The notes beneath the pieces were generated by a model. It saw nothing but the letters and a program-made list of their open reading frames with translations, did not search any database and was not told the DNA's origin. The translations under genes and the position numbers were made by a program. Of a DNA stretch of 38,241 nt, positions 1 through 10,107 are shown one piece after another. Position 1 is the stretch's first letter; each line of letters starts with the position of its first letter. Origin of the DNA: an uncultured Clostridium sp. (lineage in GTDB: Bacteria; Bacillota; Clostridia; TANB77; CAG-508); the NCBI GenBank assembly GCA_947244325.1, contig CAMXJY010000016.1:1-38241 (forward strand), given 5' to 3'.

Positions 1-52
1 AAAGCTTAAGCCTACGCTACTACCGGCATAGCCGGAAGTATATTTATATAAT

Positions 53-90
53 AAAGATACCAGAAGAATTAATTTTCTTCTGGTATCTTT
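53..90. terminator. Strong hairpin terminator at the end of the defence island
   Basis: A 16-bp perfect inverted repeat (arms 53-68 and 75-90, 6-nt loop) is followed on the + strand by TTATTTTATT. It lies just past the stop codon of the leftward methylase gene, so it probably ends the long leftward operon. It could also stop rightward transcription entering from the left edge. The U-tract is better on the + strand than on the - strand. Confidence 0.75.
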
Positions 91-105
91 TTATTTTATT
101 AAATA

Positions 106-984
106 TTATTTTCTCTTAATAGCATAATTTGAGTAAACAATTTCAGTAGATTTAATTGTTTTTAAAGGATTAATGGTTCTAATAATATCATTTACTACAT
201 ATTTATTCAATTTTCCATATATTAAATCAGCTTGTCGGGAATCACTCATTGAAATCAAAAACTTATTAATTTTTAATTCATTTATATTTTTCATAAATAT
301 TTCATGTTCAAAAATTTTACTTGTATATAATTCTTGCTTTTTATTAATAACTTTTTCTTCAGGTATATATGGTGGATCAAAATAAACAAAAGCATTACTT
401 AAAATTTTTTGTTTTTTTAATATTTTTAAAAATTCTTCATAATCACAATTATAAAATTCAACATTTTTCAAATTTTTAGATATTTTCTTCATGTTTTCAA
501 TATCACAATTAATTTTATTTTTTTTCCCAAATGGTACGTTAAATTTACCATTTCTATTTTCTCTGTATACTCCATTATATCCAGCTTTCATTAGAAAATA
601 AAAATATATTGATTTTTTATTTTGATTACTAATCATTTTATTATATTTCTCTCTAATATCATAATAAAATGTTTCTTTTTCAGTAATATCATTTATTTCA
701 TTATATTTTTTAGTTATTTTAATTATATTTTTTTTCAAATAATCAAAATTATCTCTTAAAGTAACATAAAAATTTATTATATTTGTATTTATATCATTTA
801 CAAAAATTTTTTTATACTCAAATTCATCAATATTATTAATTAAATTTATAAGCACGACCCCAGATCCCAAAAATGGTTCCGCATAATATTTGCTTTTACT
901 ATCAAAGAATGTAAGCATTTCATTTAATATCTTTTTCTTTGAACCAGCCCATCTTATTGGTGAATTAATAACTTCTTTCTCCAT
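106..984 (-). CDS. D12-class (Dam/MboI-type) DNA adenine-N6 methyltransferase
   Basis: A 292-aa methylase that would transfer a methyl group from SAM to adenine N6. Visible motifs are the N-terminal RWAGSKKKIL block (residues 11-20), the SAM-binding PFLGSG (37-42), a FNVPFG block (148-153) typical of the Dam/MboI group, and the catalytic DPPY (203-206). Length fits the family (about 270-300 aa). The target may be GATC, by family analogy only. It is the last gene of the leftward defence island, 33 bp after the NERD helicase gene, with AAAGGTG as ribosome binding site. Its likely job is to mark host DNA for the restriction and helicase genes upstream. Classical DISARM methylases are larger and of other classes, so this partner is unusual. 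An orphan Dam-like enzyme is the alternative. Confidence 0.9.
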   Translation of the reverse strand: MEKEVINSPIRWAGSKKKILNEMLTFFDSKSKYYAEPFLGSGVVLINLINNIDEFEYKKIFVNDINTNIINFYVTLRDNFDYLKKNIIKITKKYNEINDITEKETFYYDIREKYNKMISNQNKKSIYFYFLMKAGYNGVYRENRNGKFNVPFGKKNKINCDIENMKKISKNLKNVEFYNCDYEEFLKILKKQKILSNAFVYFDPPYIPEEKVINKKQELYTSKIFEHEIFMKNINELKINKFLISMSDSRQADLIYGKLNKYVVNDIIRTINPLKTIKSTEIVYSNYAIKRK

Positions 985-1017
985 TTATTACACCTTTCAT
1001 TAACTTATTATTATATT

Positions 1018-2604
1018 TTATTGTTTTTTTAATTTGATGTCATACAAATAAAATCTTGCTCTTGTTAGTCCCACATAACTAAAGTTTTCATTTGAATTAT
1101 AGTTGTGTACATAAATAATTACATTTGATTCTAGTCCTTTAAAATCACTTGTCTTTATAATATTTATATATTTTTCATCTTTTGTATAACTATCTATTTT
1201 ATATTTAAAATCCCAATTTGCATTACTAAAATTATCATATATTTCATCATCTACTATAAGTTTAATATATTGAATTGGCACTTCATCTTTTTTAGTCAGT
1301 GTATTAATTGTATTATTAATATATCTACATATTTGATTTTCTGAACTAAATACTAATGATTTAGGATCAGGACCATCTATTTGATTTGTAAATGTTTGCT
1401 TAGCAAATTTTGTTTTTAATTTTACCCATTCATATATATTTCTTGTATTTCTTAGATTCTCAGTCAGAATATATGGGGGATCTTCTATTAAAAAGTTTTC
1501 TAATGTTTTATTTAACTCATTATCATAAATATTTTGTTCATCATCATAAAAAACATAAAATTCACTGTTTTCTGATAATGTTAAGTTTCTCAAAAAAAAT
1601 GCTTCTTCTTCATTAAAGTCCTGTGCTTCATCAATAATTATAACATCATATTTATTAATAAAAGATATTTCTTTTTTATCTATTTCATGTTCTTGTATTT
1701 GCAACTTTTCTAATAGCTTATCATAACTTAAAATATGTAACCTATCTAAGTCACTTATGTCATATTGAGTTCTAAAATAATCACTTAAAAAATCACTCTT
1801 ACTTATTAATAAAACTTTCTTATCTCTTTGTGTTACAGAAGATAAAGCTATTTTATATGCTATCCATGATTTACCTGTTCCTGCAGCTCCCTTTATAGCA
1901 AATGTTTTATAATTGGCTAATAAATTAATAATATTATCCTCTATTTCATTAATTTTTGCAAGTTCTTTTTCTTTTGCTTCTATTAATGCTCCCTTAGAAG
2001 CTTCTACGGCATAAATTCTTTTAAACATGTCATGCAAATTTTTTATATCTTGTTCCGTTGTAATCTCTGGTATTTTTATATTTTGTCCAAAATATAAGAA
2101 CGCATTATCTATACACTTCTTTAAATTTTTCATATCTGAATAATCTATTGTGGTATCTGATACTTGGTAGAACAAACTATTACTATTTTGTTTTATAAGA
2201 AAATTTGGAAATGCAGCCATAAAACCATAAATTTTATTATATTTAATATTGTATATTTCTTCATATAGATTACAGAAATATCTCATACTTTTTTCCGCTT
2301 GCTCATGTGGAGATATTCTCTTTTCATATATGACATCGCCATAATTGTCAATTATTTTATATTTATCATCTTCATGTATTATGTTCAATCCGCCTTTGAC
2401 TTCTATACATAAAAAACCTTTGGTTCTGTGTGTTATAACAAAATCCGCTTCTGAATTTATTTTTTTATTATCCACTTTATCATACCATGTAACAGAATAA
2501 TAAACATCATAATCATCAGGTAATTGCTCTTTTAAACTTATATAAAAGTTTTTTTCTGTGTTATTATTAAATTCTATAACATTCTTTGGATGCATTATAG
2601 CCAT
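1018..2604 (-). CDS. NERD nuclease-domain superfamily 1 helicase
   Basis: A 528-aa protein. The N-terminal part has a nuclease-related (NERD) domain with apparently intact catalytic residues: EADFVI followed by FLCIEVKGG (ExK near residue 73). An SF1 helicase core follows, with Walker A GAAGTGKS (about 239-246), Walker B DVIIIDEAQDF, LTENLRNT, and a C-terminal VGLTRARFYLY motif. Such proteins probably nick or degrade DNA while translocating; the substrate here is unknown. The start codon has GGGAGGA upstream, and this site overlaps the last codons of the drmB-like gene, so translation is probably coupled. It sits between the DrmB-like and methylase genes, suggesting one functional unit. It is not a known core DISARM component. 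Confidence 0.8.
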   Translation of the reverse strand: MAIMHPKNVIEFNNNTEKNFYISLKEQLPDDYDVYYSVTWYDKVDNKKINSEADFVITHRTKGFLCIEVKGGLNIIHEDDKYKIIDNYGDVIYEKRISPHEQAEKSMRYFCNLYEEIYNIKYNKIYGFMAAFPNFLIKQNSNSLFYQVSDTTIDYSDMKNLKKCIDNAFLYFGQNIKIPEITTEQDIKNLHDMFKRIYAVEASKGALIEAKEKELAKINEIEDNIINLLANYKTFAIKGAAGTGKSWIAYKIALSSVTQRDKKVLLISKSDFLSDYFRTQYDISDLDRLHILSYDKLLEKLQIQEHEIDKKEISFINKYDVIIIDEAQDFNEEEAFFLRNLTLSENSEFYVFYDDEQNIYDNELNKTLENFLIEDPPYILTENLRNTRNIYEWVKLKTKFAKQTFTNQIDGPDPKSLVFSSENQICRYINNTINTLTKKDEVPIQYIKLIVDDEIYDNFSNANWDFKYKIDSYTKDEKYINIIKTSDFKGLESNVIIYVHNYNSNENFSYVGLTRARFYLYDIKLKKQ

Positions 2605-2608
2605 TTTA

Positions 2609-4484
2609 TTATTCCTCCCAAAAACCTTTTACATTTTCTTTTGTGTCTTTATTTTCATATCCATATAAAAATTTTCTAGTCAAATCCAAATTAAAATGTT
2701 CACATGTAACTTCATCTAAATATGAACATCCCACACATCTTCCATTACTTGTATCCATACATATTGGATCAAAAATACAAACCTTATTGTTCTCATATGT
2801 ATCTTTTAATACATTTAGTAAGTTTCTTTTAAACATATCCGTTAATGCTCCTAGTACATGTCCTTGGATTGTTTGTGAATAGATAAATATTGCTGGAACA
2901 TTAATAAAAATCATTTCACCTAAGGAATTTTTATCTAATCCACAATTTTCTCCAAATACATTAATAAACATATGAGATATTGTATGTAATAGGGTATACA
3001 CATCTTTTGTACAACTGCCATCTTCTTGTATTTCGGAATATTTATTAATAATAGTTGGATTCGGGTGCTCTATAAACCACTTATTTAATTCTCTCTCATT
3101 ATCAATTTGTATTCTTGAGTTTTTCATTATCTCATTATTTTTTTGTAAAAATTTTATTATTTTAGCTTTATCTAATTCAATTAATATTCCTTCAGTTTTA
3201 TCTCTTGTATTTAAAAAATCTATTGTTCCACTTTCATATCTTTCTCTAGAACTTGAATTTATTAAAGATCTAATTTCAAATTTTTCATTAGGTAAAACAT
3301 TTTCTTCAGATTGGTAAACTCTTGTATATCCATACGCTGTATTAATTATTTCTATATTGCTTATAGATGATATATCTTTTATCCCCATACTTTCTAATAA
3401 ATCTTCTATTTCTGCATATTTTTTTGTCTGTTCATACTTTATTGAATTTTCAATAGCATTATCTAATTTTAAAATTGTATTATTTTTTATTGTCTCATAT
3501 TCTAATAATTTATATGCTATTGTTTCATTCTTTACTAATGATTCATCATCAGTTTGTAAAGCAAAAATTTCCTCTTTATTATTCATTTTTATATTTTTAA
3601 GTAATGCATCAAATCCACTTACAGACATCTCTATCTTTTGTTTATCTTTTGCCATAGTCATTATACTAGTTCTTTTTTCTTCAAATTCATCTTTTGATAC
3701 ATCTCCAATTTTCCTTTTTAAAATTAGCTCTATACCTTCTTTAGATTTACATAGTTCTGCATCTCTATTTTTTATTAAATTGACTGATTTTATTATTCTA
3801 GGATAAAATGAAGCATTGTCTGTAGCATTTATCATTTTCATCAAATTGTTACAATCCTTGCATTTTGGAGCTTTTAACATACTTTCTTTTCCATTTATAA
3901 CAAATCCGTTTTTATTCTTTGGAAAATACCTATAATTTTCAACTTTATCTTCTGCAATTTTTATTGGAAGGAAATTTCCACAACTACATGCCCAAATTCT
4001 GTTATATTGTTTCATATGTTCTTTACATATATCGCAATCCATATCATATATATCTGTATCATATTTTAAATTTTTTACTCTTCCGACATTTTGGGCAATA
4101 AAATAATTTAGGATTTATATTTCCAAATACTTGATTAGTTAAATTATCATCATGTTTAACATAGTCATTTACCTTTTCATTATTAACTTCTAAAAATTTA
4201 TAATTTTCCTTATCATTCATAAGAAAATTTTTAAAATTATTGTCCATATCTATGTTTTTCTTGTCTTCACTGTTTTGAAAATTCATTAAGTCCATTTTTA
4301 TTTGCCCAACAATTTTAGGAAAATATATCTCATCTTCTTCTATTCTTTTTGTGTTCCACTTTTTTACATTTATAACACATTGATTAGCTCTTTTACAATT
4401 TCCCTTATCGCTTCTATTACTAGAAAAGGTTATAAATTGTCCTGGCAAAGCACTATATATTATTTGGTTCTTGCTTCTTTTCAT
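2609..4484 (-). pseudogene. drmB: DrmB-like DUF1998-type protein, split by a +1 frameshift
   Basis: Two reading frames form one protein of about 624 aa: the N-terminal part ends at 4059 and the C-terminal part opens by 4042. The N-terminus (KRSKNQIIYSALPGQFITF) resembles DUF1998/DrmB starts. The C-terminus has the DUF1998 hallmark around LLHTISHMFINVFGENCGL, IFIYSQ, and a Cys cluster (CMDTSNGRCVGCSYLDEVTC). The break is in an A6 run (complement of 4071-4076). Dropping one A joins CPKCRKS to KNLKYDTDIYD and then CDICKEH and WACSCGN, completing a zinc-ribbon set. The chosen start at 4484 has GGAGG 7 nt upstream and overlaps the end of drmA. DrmB partners DrmA in DISARM as a phage-DNA sensing and translocating complex. 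If the insertion is real, the system is off unless slippage restores it. Confidence 0.75.
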
Positions 4485-7400
4485 AATTTCCTCCATAAAA
4501 GTTTATAGTAATATTAACAGTCTCATCCACATCTCTTAAACTTGTCATTACTTTTGTCCCAATTGTTGTAAATTCGTCTATATAACTTGTAATCTCTGTG
4601 TCTCTCTTTATAGTATTTAACTTTTTATTTATGCTCCCTGCTATATTGATTAATTCTGATTCTATATTACTTTCATACTCTTTTCTTAATTCATCAGAAG
4701 AAAACATCCTTGTATTATAGATACATTCTAATTTCTCATATATCTCTTTAATATTTAATTTTTCATTTTTTATACCATCAATAAAGTTTCCCATCTTACA
4801 ATAATCTTTATTATCTCTTATAGAATAATATTGTTTTAGTAACCCTATAAATATTCCTGGTAAAGTATGTTTCATAGCGTTTATGGCAGTAGAATTAATT
4901 GGCACATCATAAACTAAGTAATCTTTATATTTATGGAATAAATTAAAGAAATTTAAATATGATGTATCTCTAGCTCTAGCTAATCTTATAATATCAATTA
5001 CTAAGCCTTCATACTTTCTTCCTACTCTCGAATACGCCTGAATATACTCTGCCGTGTTACTTGGTACACCATAGAAAAATATATTATTGAATTCATCTTC
5101 ATCAACACCATGAGAAATAGTACTAGTCGCCAAAACTAAATTATGTGTTTTCATCTTATTTTTCTCACTTTGAATTTCGTTTAGACTATCTTTAATTTCA
5201 GTAAAATCTTCATCTCCTGTCATCTTTATTATATTAAATCTTGCATCAGGGATATCCCCTAAGTGTTCAATATTGGCTTGTTGGTCAAATGTATTTCTTA
5301 ATTTATTATTATCATTTTTAGAATTAAAGTACACTATAGTTGTCCAATAGTAAAAAACAATTTCTTTAAATTCTTCTTCATTAACTTGTAAGCCATGCAT
5401 TTTGTTTATATGTTTATTTGGATTCATATACATATCATATAACAATCTTCTTAAGATTGTCACACTATATTCCATACCAGCATTAACAGATCTTCCATAT
5501 GGTGCAAATCCTATTATTGTTCTCGATATGTCATCTTTATCTATATATGAATAAAAATTACCTTCTTCTTTATTAGTTAAATTACACGGAAATACTCTAC
5601 AATTTTCTCCATATAGATTTCTAATTAATTTGTCAGCTCCAGAAATAGTCGCTGTAGCTCCTATATACTTTATTTTTTTTGAGTGTTTAGTTGGCAATAA
5701 CTCATTTATATAATATTTACAAAAGCTTTCATAATGTGCAGAAAATGCTCCTAAACTTTCTTTTAACAAATGTAATTCATCTTGTATAAATAATGTCGGT
5801 GCAAGCGATATCTTACTTTTTGAATTAATATCTTCCATTTCACAATTTATATCGCATGTGCATTTCTTATTCTGTGAAAATCCGTGTTTTCTACATCTAT
5901 ATCCAGGAGCACCTAATATATTTTTAAAACTACTAGAAAAGCTTATCTGTGTTAATTTGTCAACTATACTTATTAATATAGTTGGTAAAAATCTGTAAAT
6001 TTCATCATCAACTATATATATAGGTAGAGCCTTATTACAATTACTACAAAAATGCTGCAACGTTTTACTATCATCATTATACTTTAGCTGTATTTTATTT
6101 CCACATTCTGGGCAAATATCTATTAATTTAAAATCATCTTTTTTTACAATTTCATCTTTCTCAGACTCATCTATTTTATTAGGTGTATTACTAGAACCAA
6201 CAAAATAACCTAGAGAAAATCTTTCCTTATCTCTAATTTTTTCTACTGAGTCCATTACTTTGTTTGCATTCATTATTACTTTTAAACACCTATCTAATTG
6301 TTGTATAGATAATAATCTTAATGGATATTTTATTATTGTACTTACCCCAAAATCTTTTCCCATTAATCTATCATAGAACATTGTAAAAGTTGCACATCCT
6401 AGAAAAGCCTCTGTTTTTCCTCCTCCTGTTGGGAAAAATAATATTTCAGTTTCATCATCATACTTATATCCATAAATTTGCTCTAATTCATCTTTATGGT
6501 CATTGTATATAATATCTGGAATCATTGAAACTATATAAACTAACTGGAAAAGTCTCCATGATGTGTATTTTTTATTTTGCATAAAAGTTTTATTCATATA
6601 TTCAAAAGCCTTACTAGCTTCTGAATAATCATTCAATACTTCTATTCCTATTTTAAATCTATTCATTTCTTGCTTGAATGTATCTATATCTCTATCAAAG
6701 TCGTTAAAATTTTCAGGATCTATCGTTGTTTTATCTTCTTCAATTTTCCTTACATATTCTTTCATTCCATCATAAATTGTATTAAGATTTTCTATAGGAT
6801 TATTTATTAAATTAGCAAATATTGTATTTTGATTATAGATATCTATTGTCTTTCTTCTATATTCAATATATTTAGGAACATTTGTTGTATATATTTTATT
6901 TTCTTTCTCATTAAATTCTGCAGATATCCATTCACCTTTTACTTTAGTATTTGAATCCACCTTATATGAATTATTAAAGTAAGGAAGCTGATTATCCTCA
7001 AATTTTACATTTTCTCCAATTATCTCTACTCCAACGTTGTATAATGCCGTTGAGAAATATAAAAATTCATCTTTTTTAGGGTTGTAACTTTGAGCTTTTG
7101 GAGTTTTATTTATAAAAACTAATGTTGCTATGTAGTTGTTTGCATTTGAATTGCTTTCTTTACAAGTCAAATAAACCTCAAATTTCCAATTGGGTCTTTG
7201 TTTGATAATCTTTTCTTTTTCCAAGAAATCATAGAAAGTGGCTTCATCAGATATTTTTTCTATAGGTATAGAACAATTTTTATAATATATAGAATCCTCC
7301 ATATTTATTTTATCTATTCTTGAATTTACTTCCTCAGATACATTAATTTTTTTATTTTGTATTAGTTCTTCAACATTTACAACAATATCGTTCAATTCAC

Positions 7401-7782
7401 TATCTATTTTTATTCTTTTAAATTTATTTACAATTTTAGTTGTTCTTTCTTGCTTATTTTCATTAGTATCTTCTGTTTTTTTATCGAAAATTTGATCTTT
7501 ATAATTAGGTAAAATATTATAAAATAAATTTCCTTTTATATTTAAATGCAATAATCCTTTAGCATTTTTATTTAGGAAAAAATTAACTTTTAGTAAGTGC
7601 ATACTTTCAAATCTCTTAGAACTATCGTCTAAATCCCCAGAATCTAATAATCCAATAATAATTCTATCTGATGGTCTTTCTCCTATTATGTACTTATCTT
7701 CTTCTGACTCTCCACTTAATTTGTTTATGTATTCATCTTTTAAATAATTGCAAAATTCTTGGTATTTATCTAATTTATCCAT
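4453..7782 (-). CDS. drmA: DrmA-like SF2 helicase of a DISARM-type system
   Basis: About 1109 aa from the ATG at 7782, preceded by GGAG and overlapping the stop of the upstream helicase; the longer TTG start at 7794 has no ribosome site. Helicase motifs typical of DrmA are Walker A FFPTGGGKTEAFLG (453-466), the following GVSTIIKYPLRLLSIQQ block, a Cys4 zinc ribbon (CPECGNK and CSNCNKA), a second Cys cluster, the DEAH-like LFIQDELHLLKESLG, GATATISGA, and the C-terminal ATSTISHGVD and QAYSRVGR motifs. DrmA is the ATPase of DISARM and, with DrmB, loads on incoming DNA. The following gene is the DrmB-like protein with overlapping start, which supports the call. The N-terminal about 400 aa have no domain I recognise. 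Confidence 0.85.
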   Translation of the reverse strand: MDKLDKYQEFCNYLKDEYINKLSGESEEDKYIIGERPSDRIIIGLLDSGDLDDSSKRFESMHLLKVNFFLNKNAKGLLHLNIKGNLFYNILPNYKDQIFDKKTEDTNENKQERTTKIVNKFKRIKIDSELNDIVVNVEELIQNKKINVSEEVNSRIDKINMEDSIYYKNCSIPIEKISDEATFYDFLEKEKIIKQRPNWKFEVYLTCKESNSNANNYIATLVFINKTPKAQSYNPKKDEFLYFSTALYNVGVEIIGENVKFEDNQLPYFNNSYKVDSNTKVKGEWISAEFNEKENKIYTTNVPKYIEYRRKTIDIYNQNTIFANLINNPIENLNTIYDGMKEYVRKIEEDKTTIDPENFNDFDRDIDTFKQEMNRFKIGIEVLNDYSEASKAFEYMNKTFMQNKKYTSWRLFQLVYIVSMIPDIIYNDHKDELEQIYGYKYDDETEILFFPTGGGKTEAFLGCATFTMFYDRLMGKDFGVSTIIKYPLRLLSIQQLDRCLKVIMNANKVMDSVEKIRDKERFSLGYFVGSSNTPNKIDESEKDEIVKKDDFKLIDICPECGNKIQLKYNDDSKTLQHFCSNCNKALPIYIVDDEIYRFLPTILISIVDKLTQISFSSSFKNILGAPGYRCRKHGFSQNKKCTCDINCEMEDINSKSKISLAPTLFIQDELHLLKESLGAFSAHYESFCKYYINELLPTKHSKKIKYIGATATISGADKLIRNLYGENCRVFPCNLTNKEEGNFYSYIDKDDISRTIIGFAPYGRSVNAGMEYSVTILRRLLYDMYMNPNKHINKMHGLQVNEEEFKEIVFYYWTTIVYFNSKNDNNKLRNTFDQQANIEHLGDIPDARFNIIKMTGDEDFTEIKDSLNEIQSEKNKMKTHNLVLATSTISHGVDEDEFNNIFFYGVPSNTAEYIQAYSRVGRKYEGLVIDIIRLARARDTSYLNFFNLFHKYKDYLVYDVPINSTAINAMKHTLPGIFIGLLKQYYSIRDNKDYCKMGNFIDGIKNEKLNIKEIYEKLECIYNTRMFSSDELRKEYESNIESELINIAGSINKKLNTIKRDTEITSYIDEFTTIGTKVMTSLRDVDETVNITINFYGGNYEKKQEPNNI

Positions 7783-9974
7783 TATTTTCTCCAATCTTTT
7801 TTACATATTCTGATATAATATTTTTAGTATCACCATCTATATCATCTATTATATATAAAAATTCTCTTGCTCTTGATGCTGCAACATATATGTTTTTCAT
7901 ATTATTAATAACTTCTCTTTTGGTATTAATATCTGCATTTCTAATAGTTTTCTCATTATCAAAAACTATGCTATTTTCTCTAGATGCTCTTATATTATAC
8001 AATCCAAAAATTATAACTGCTTTAAAGTCCAGTCCAATAGCTTTCCCAGTTGTAGATAGTTTTATTCCTGGATTTTTTACTCTAGAATTTCCTTCTGTTA
8101 AATCGTTGAACTCTAATTTTAATTCATCTTTTATCAATTTCTCTATTACTGATTTGCTTAATTTTCCACATGTTTTATTATTATATATTTTTGAATCTTC
8201 TTTATCAGTAAATTTCGGAGGATATAATAATATTATTTCTTGCTGTTCTAAACCTTTTTCTTCTATCAAATAAAGTATTTTCTCTTTTATTTTTTCTTTT
8301 AATACCTTTGTATTCATGGCATAAATATATTCTGGCTTTTCACCATCTTTAGTTGAAATACCTAATAATACGTTTTTATTGTAATTTTTTTCTTTGTAAT
8401 TAATGTCTTTTTTAGATTTTTCTAATTGTCTTATTAATCTATTTATTCCATTTGTTATTTGAATAGTATTTCTGTAATTTCTATTTAAAATTATTTTCTT
8501 AAATTTGATATCCCCTAAATAATAATATTCACAATTTCCTTCATTATTTTCTAAAACTATTAAATCATCTTCTTCTTCATATTCTTTTTTATCTTTTGGT
8601 CTTATTTCTTGATTATAGTCTCCAACTATTACCATGTACTTATTTTTATCTAATAAATCATATAAAGCTAATTTCCACTCATCTTTAAGTTGCTGTGCTT
8701 CATCTATGAATATTCCACCATATATATTTTTATAATCTCCGTGCTTTAACTTTTTTAATAAATTCTAGATGATTTTCTTGAAAGTCATTTGTATTTGAGA
8801 AGTTTTCTTGTATAAATTTATCAAAAGTTCTAATTTGTAAATTTTCTATTTGTTGATTCTTATATTTTGCCTCATTATCTAATTCTTCACATAATTTATT
8901 ATTATAGCATAATAATAAAAATTGCTTATCACTGTTTTCCTTTGCCATCATATAAGCTTTAGTTAAAAGTAATGCTGATTTTCCTGTTCCTGCGGTTGCT
9001 TCTATATAAGTTCGTTCATTTAGTTCATCCAAAACTCTTATTTGTTCATCATCTAATTCTATACTACTTTTAGGAATCTTTATTTCTCCATTTTTTTCTA
9101 TTTTAAATATTGTCGAAGATTTTCTGATAACATATTGTGGCATCAATGCACATTTAATCCCATATTCCTTTTGTTCATCTATTATGACTTCATTTATATC
9201 AGAAATACTTAATAATTCGTTCATTAATGATTCAATTGTAACAAACTTAATATATTTTGATTTTTGTTCTAATAAGTTATTTATAGTTGAAATTTGAAAT
9301 TTATCTAATGTATTACAAATTATATACTTTTTATAATTGACTTTTAATTCATTACCATAGTTTAAAACTATACTATTTTTTATTTCAGGTAATTGCCTAT
9401 CTTTATATAGATTATTATTTTGTTTTAGTTTTTCTAATACAACATCAATATTACTATTTATATTTCCCAAGAATTCTTCTTCAAAATTTTCAATTACACA
9501 TATGCCATAAGTAGGAATAATAGCAATTGAAGCCTTTTGGCTATTATCTGTAATTATATTATAATAAAATTCTATTCTTGGATCACATCTTTTTAAACAT
9601 GTAATTAACTCGATATCTTTCTCTAATAGTTGTTTTATGTTGTATTGTGGATATATTTTTATCTTATGTTTAAAAATTCGATTCAAATATTGTATATCCT
9701 CTTCATTATCTATATAAATAAATTTTCCAGAAATGCCTTTTGAAACATTTAGATCAGTATATTTACAGCCTTCTCTTATAACTTCTATTTTTTCAAATCT
9801 ATACATTTCTTTACTCTTTTTATATAATCGCCATATTGTTTGAATTATTCCATTTTCAGAAACATATATATAATCATCTTTATTGATCTCAAAATTAAAG
9901 TTTCCTTTTGCTATTGTCATAAATTGTCTATTAAATATATTTGTGCTTGTTATTATTAGAAAATATTTTTTCAT
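7775..9974 (-). pseudogene. UvrD-like SF1 helicase, split by a +1 frameshift
   Basis: Two frames (8730-9974 and the region ending at 7775) make one helicase of about 732 aa. The first half ends after Walker A IEATAGTGKSALLL and the TFDKFI motif. The second half continues with GGIFIDEAQQL (motif II), MVIVGDYNQEIRP (motif III), LNRNYRNT (motif IV), GLDFKAVIIFGLYN and YVAASRAREFLYI (motifs V-VI). The break is an A6 run (complement of 8751-8756); dropping one A gives FIKKLKHGDYKNIYGGIF without interruption. The N-terminal about 300 aa has a hydrophobic IAIIPTYGICVIENFE strand that looks like a NERD-type fold lacking the catalytic ExK; this is a guess. It lies directly upstream of drmA with overlapping stop/start. 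DrmE of DISARM could be considered but I cannot test that. Confidence 0.75.
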
Positions 9975-10107
9975 TTATTTCTCCTTAAATACTACTTACA
10001 TTTCTTTCTTATATTTATATGATACAAAAACATCTTTCTCAACATTTTGAAATTTTTGACAAAATAATACGAAATCATATTTAAATACAAACCTACAATT
10101 TAATTTT

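Noticed and set aside
30..42. CCGGC-ATA-GCCGG hairpin near the left edge
   Set aside because: Short 5-bp stem at the very edge without a U-tract; context is cut off, so nothing can be claimed.
3357..3806. Long opposite-strand frames such as this one, 7671-8273 and 34096-34428
   Set aside because: They lie antisense inside well-supported genes, are Phe/Ile/Leu/Ser-rich as expected for complements of AT-rich coding DNA, and have no motifs or ribosome sites.
4071..4076. Programmed ribosomal frameshifting as the main explanation for the breaks
   Set aside because: No consistent slippery heptamer or downstream structure is visible, and unrelated genes (relaxase, integrase, helicase) share the same simple poly-A indel.
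4059..4496. The two drmB frames as two genuine separate genes
   Set aside because: Neither half is a complete family member, zinc-ribbon cysteines are split between them, and removing one A from the A6 run gives a full-length protein.
8635..8730. Separate N-terminal and C-terminal helicase genes
   Set aside because: The DEAQ motif is encoded between the two frames and is lost from both; a one-base change joins everything into one normal helicase.
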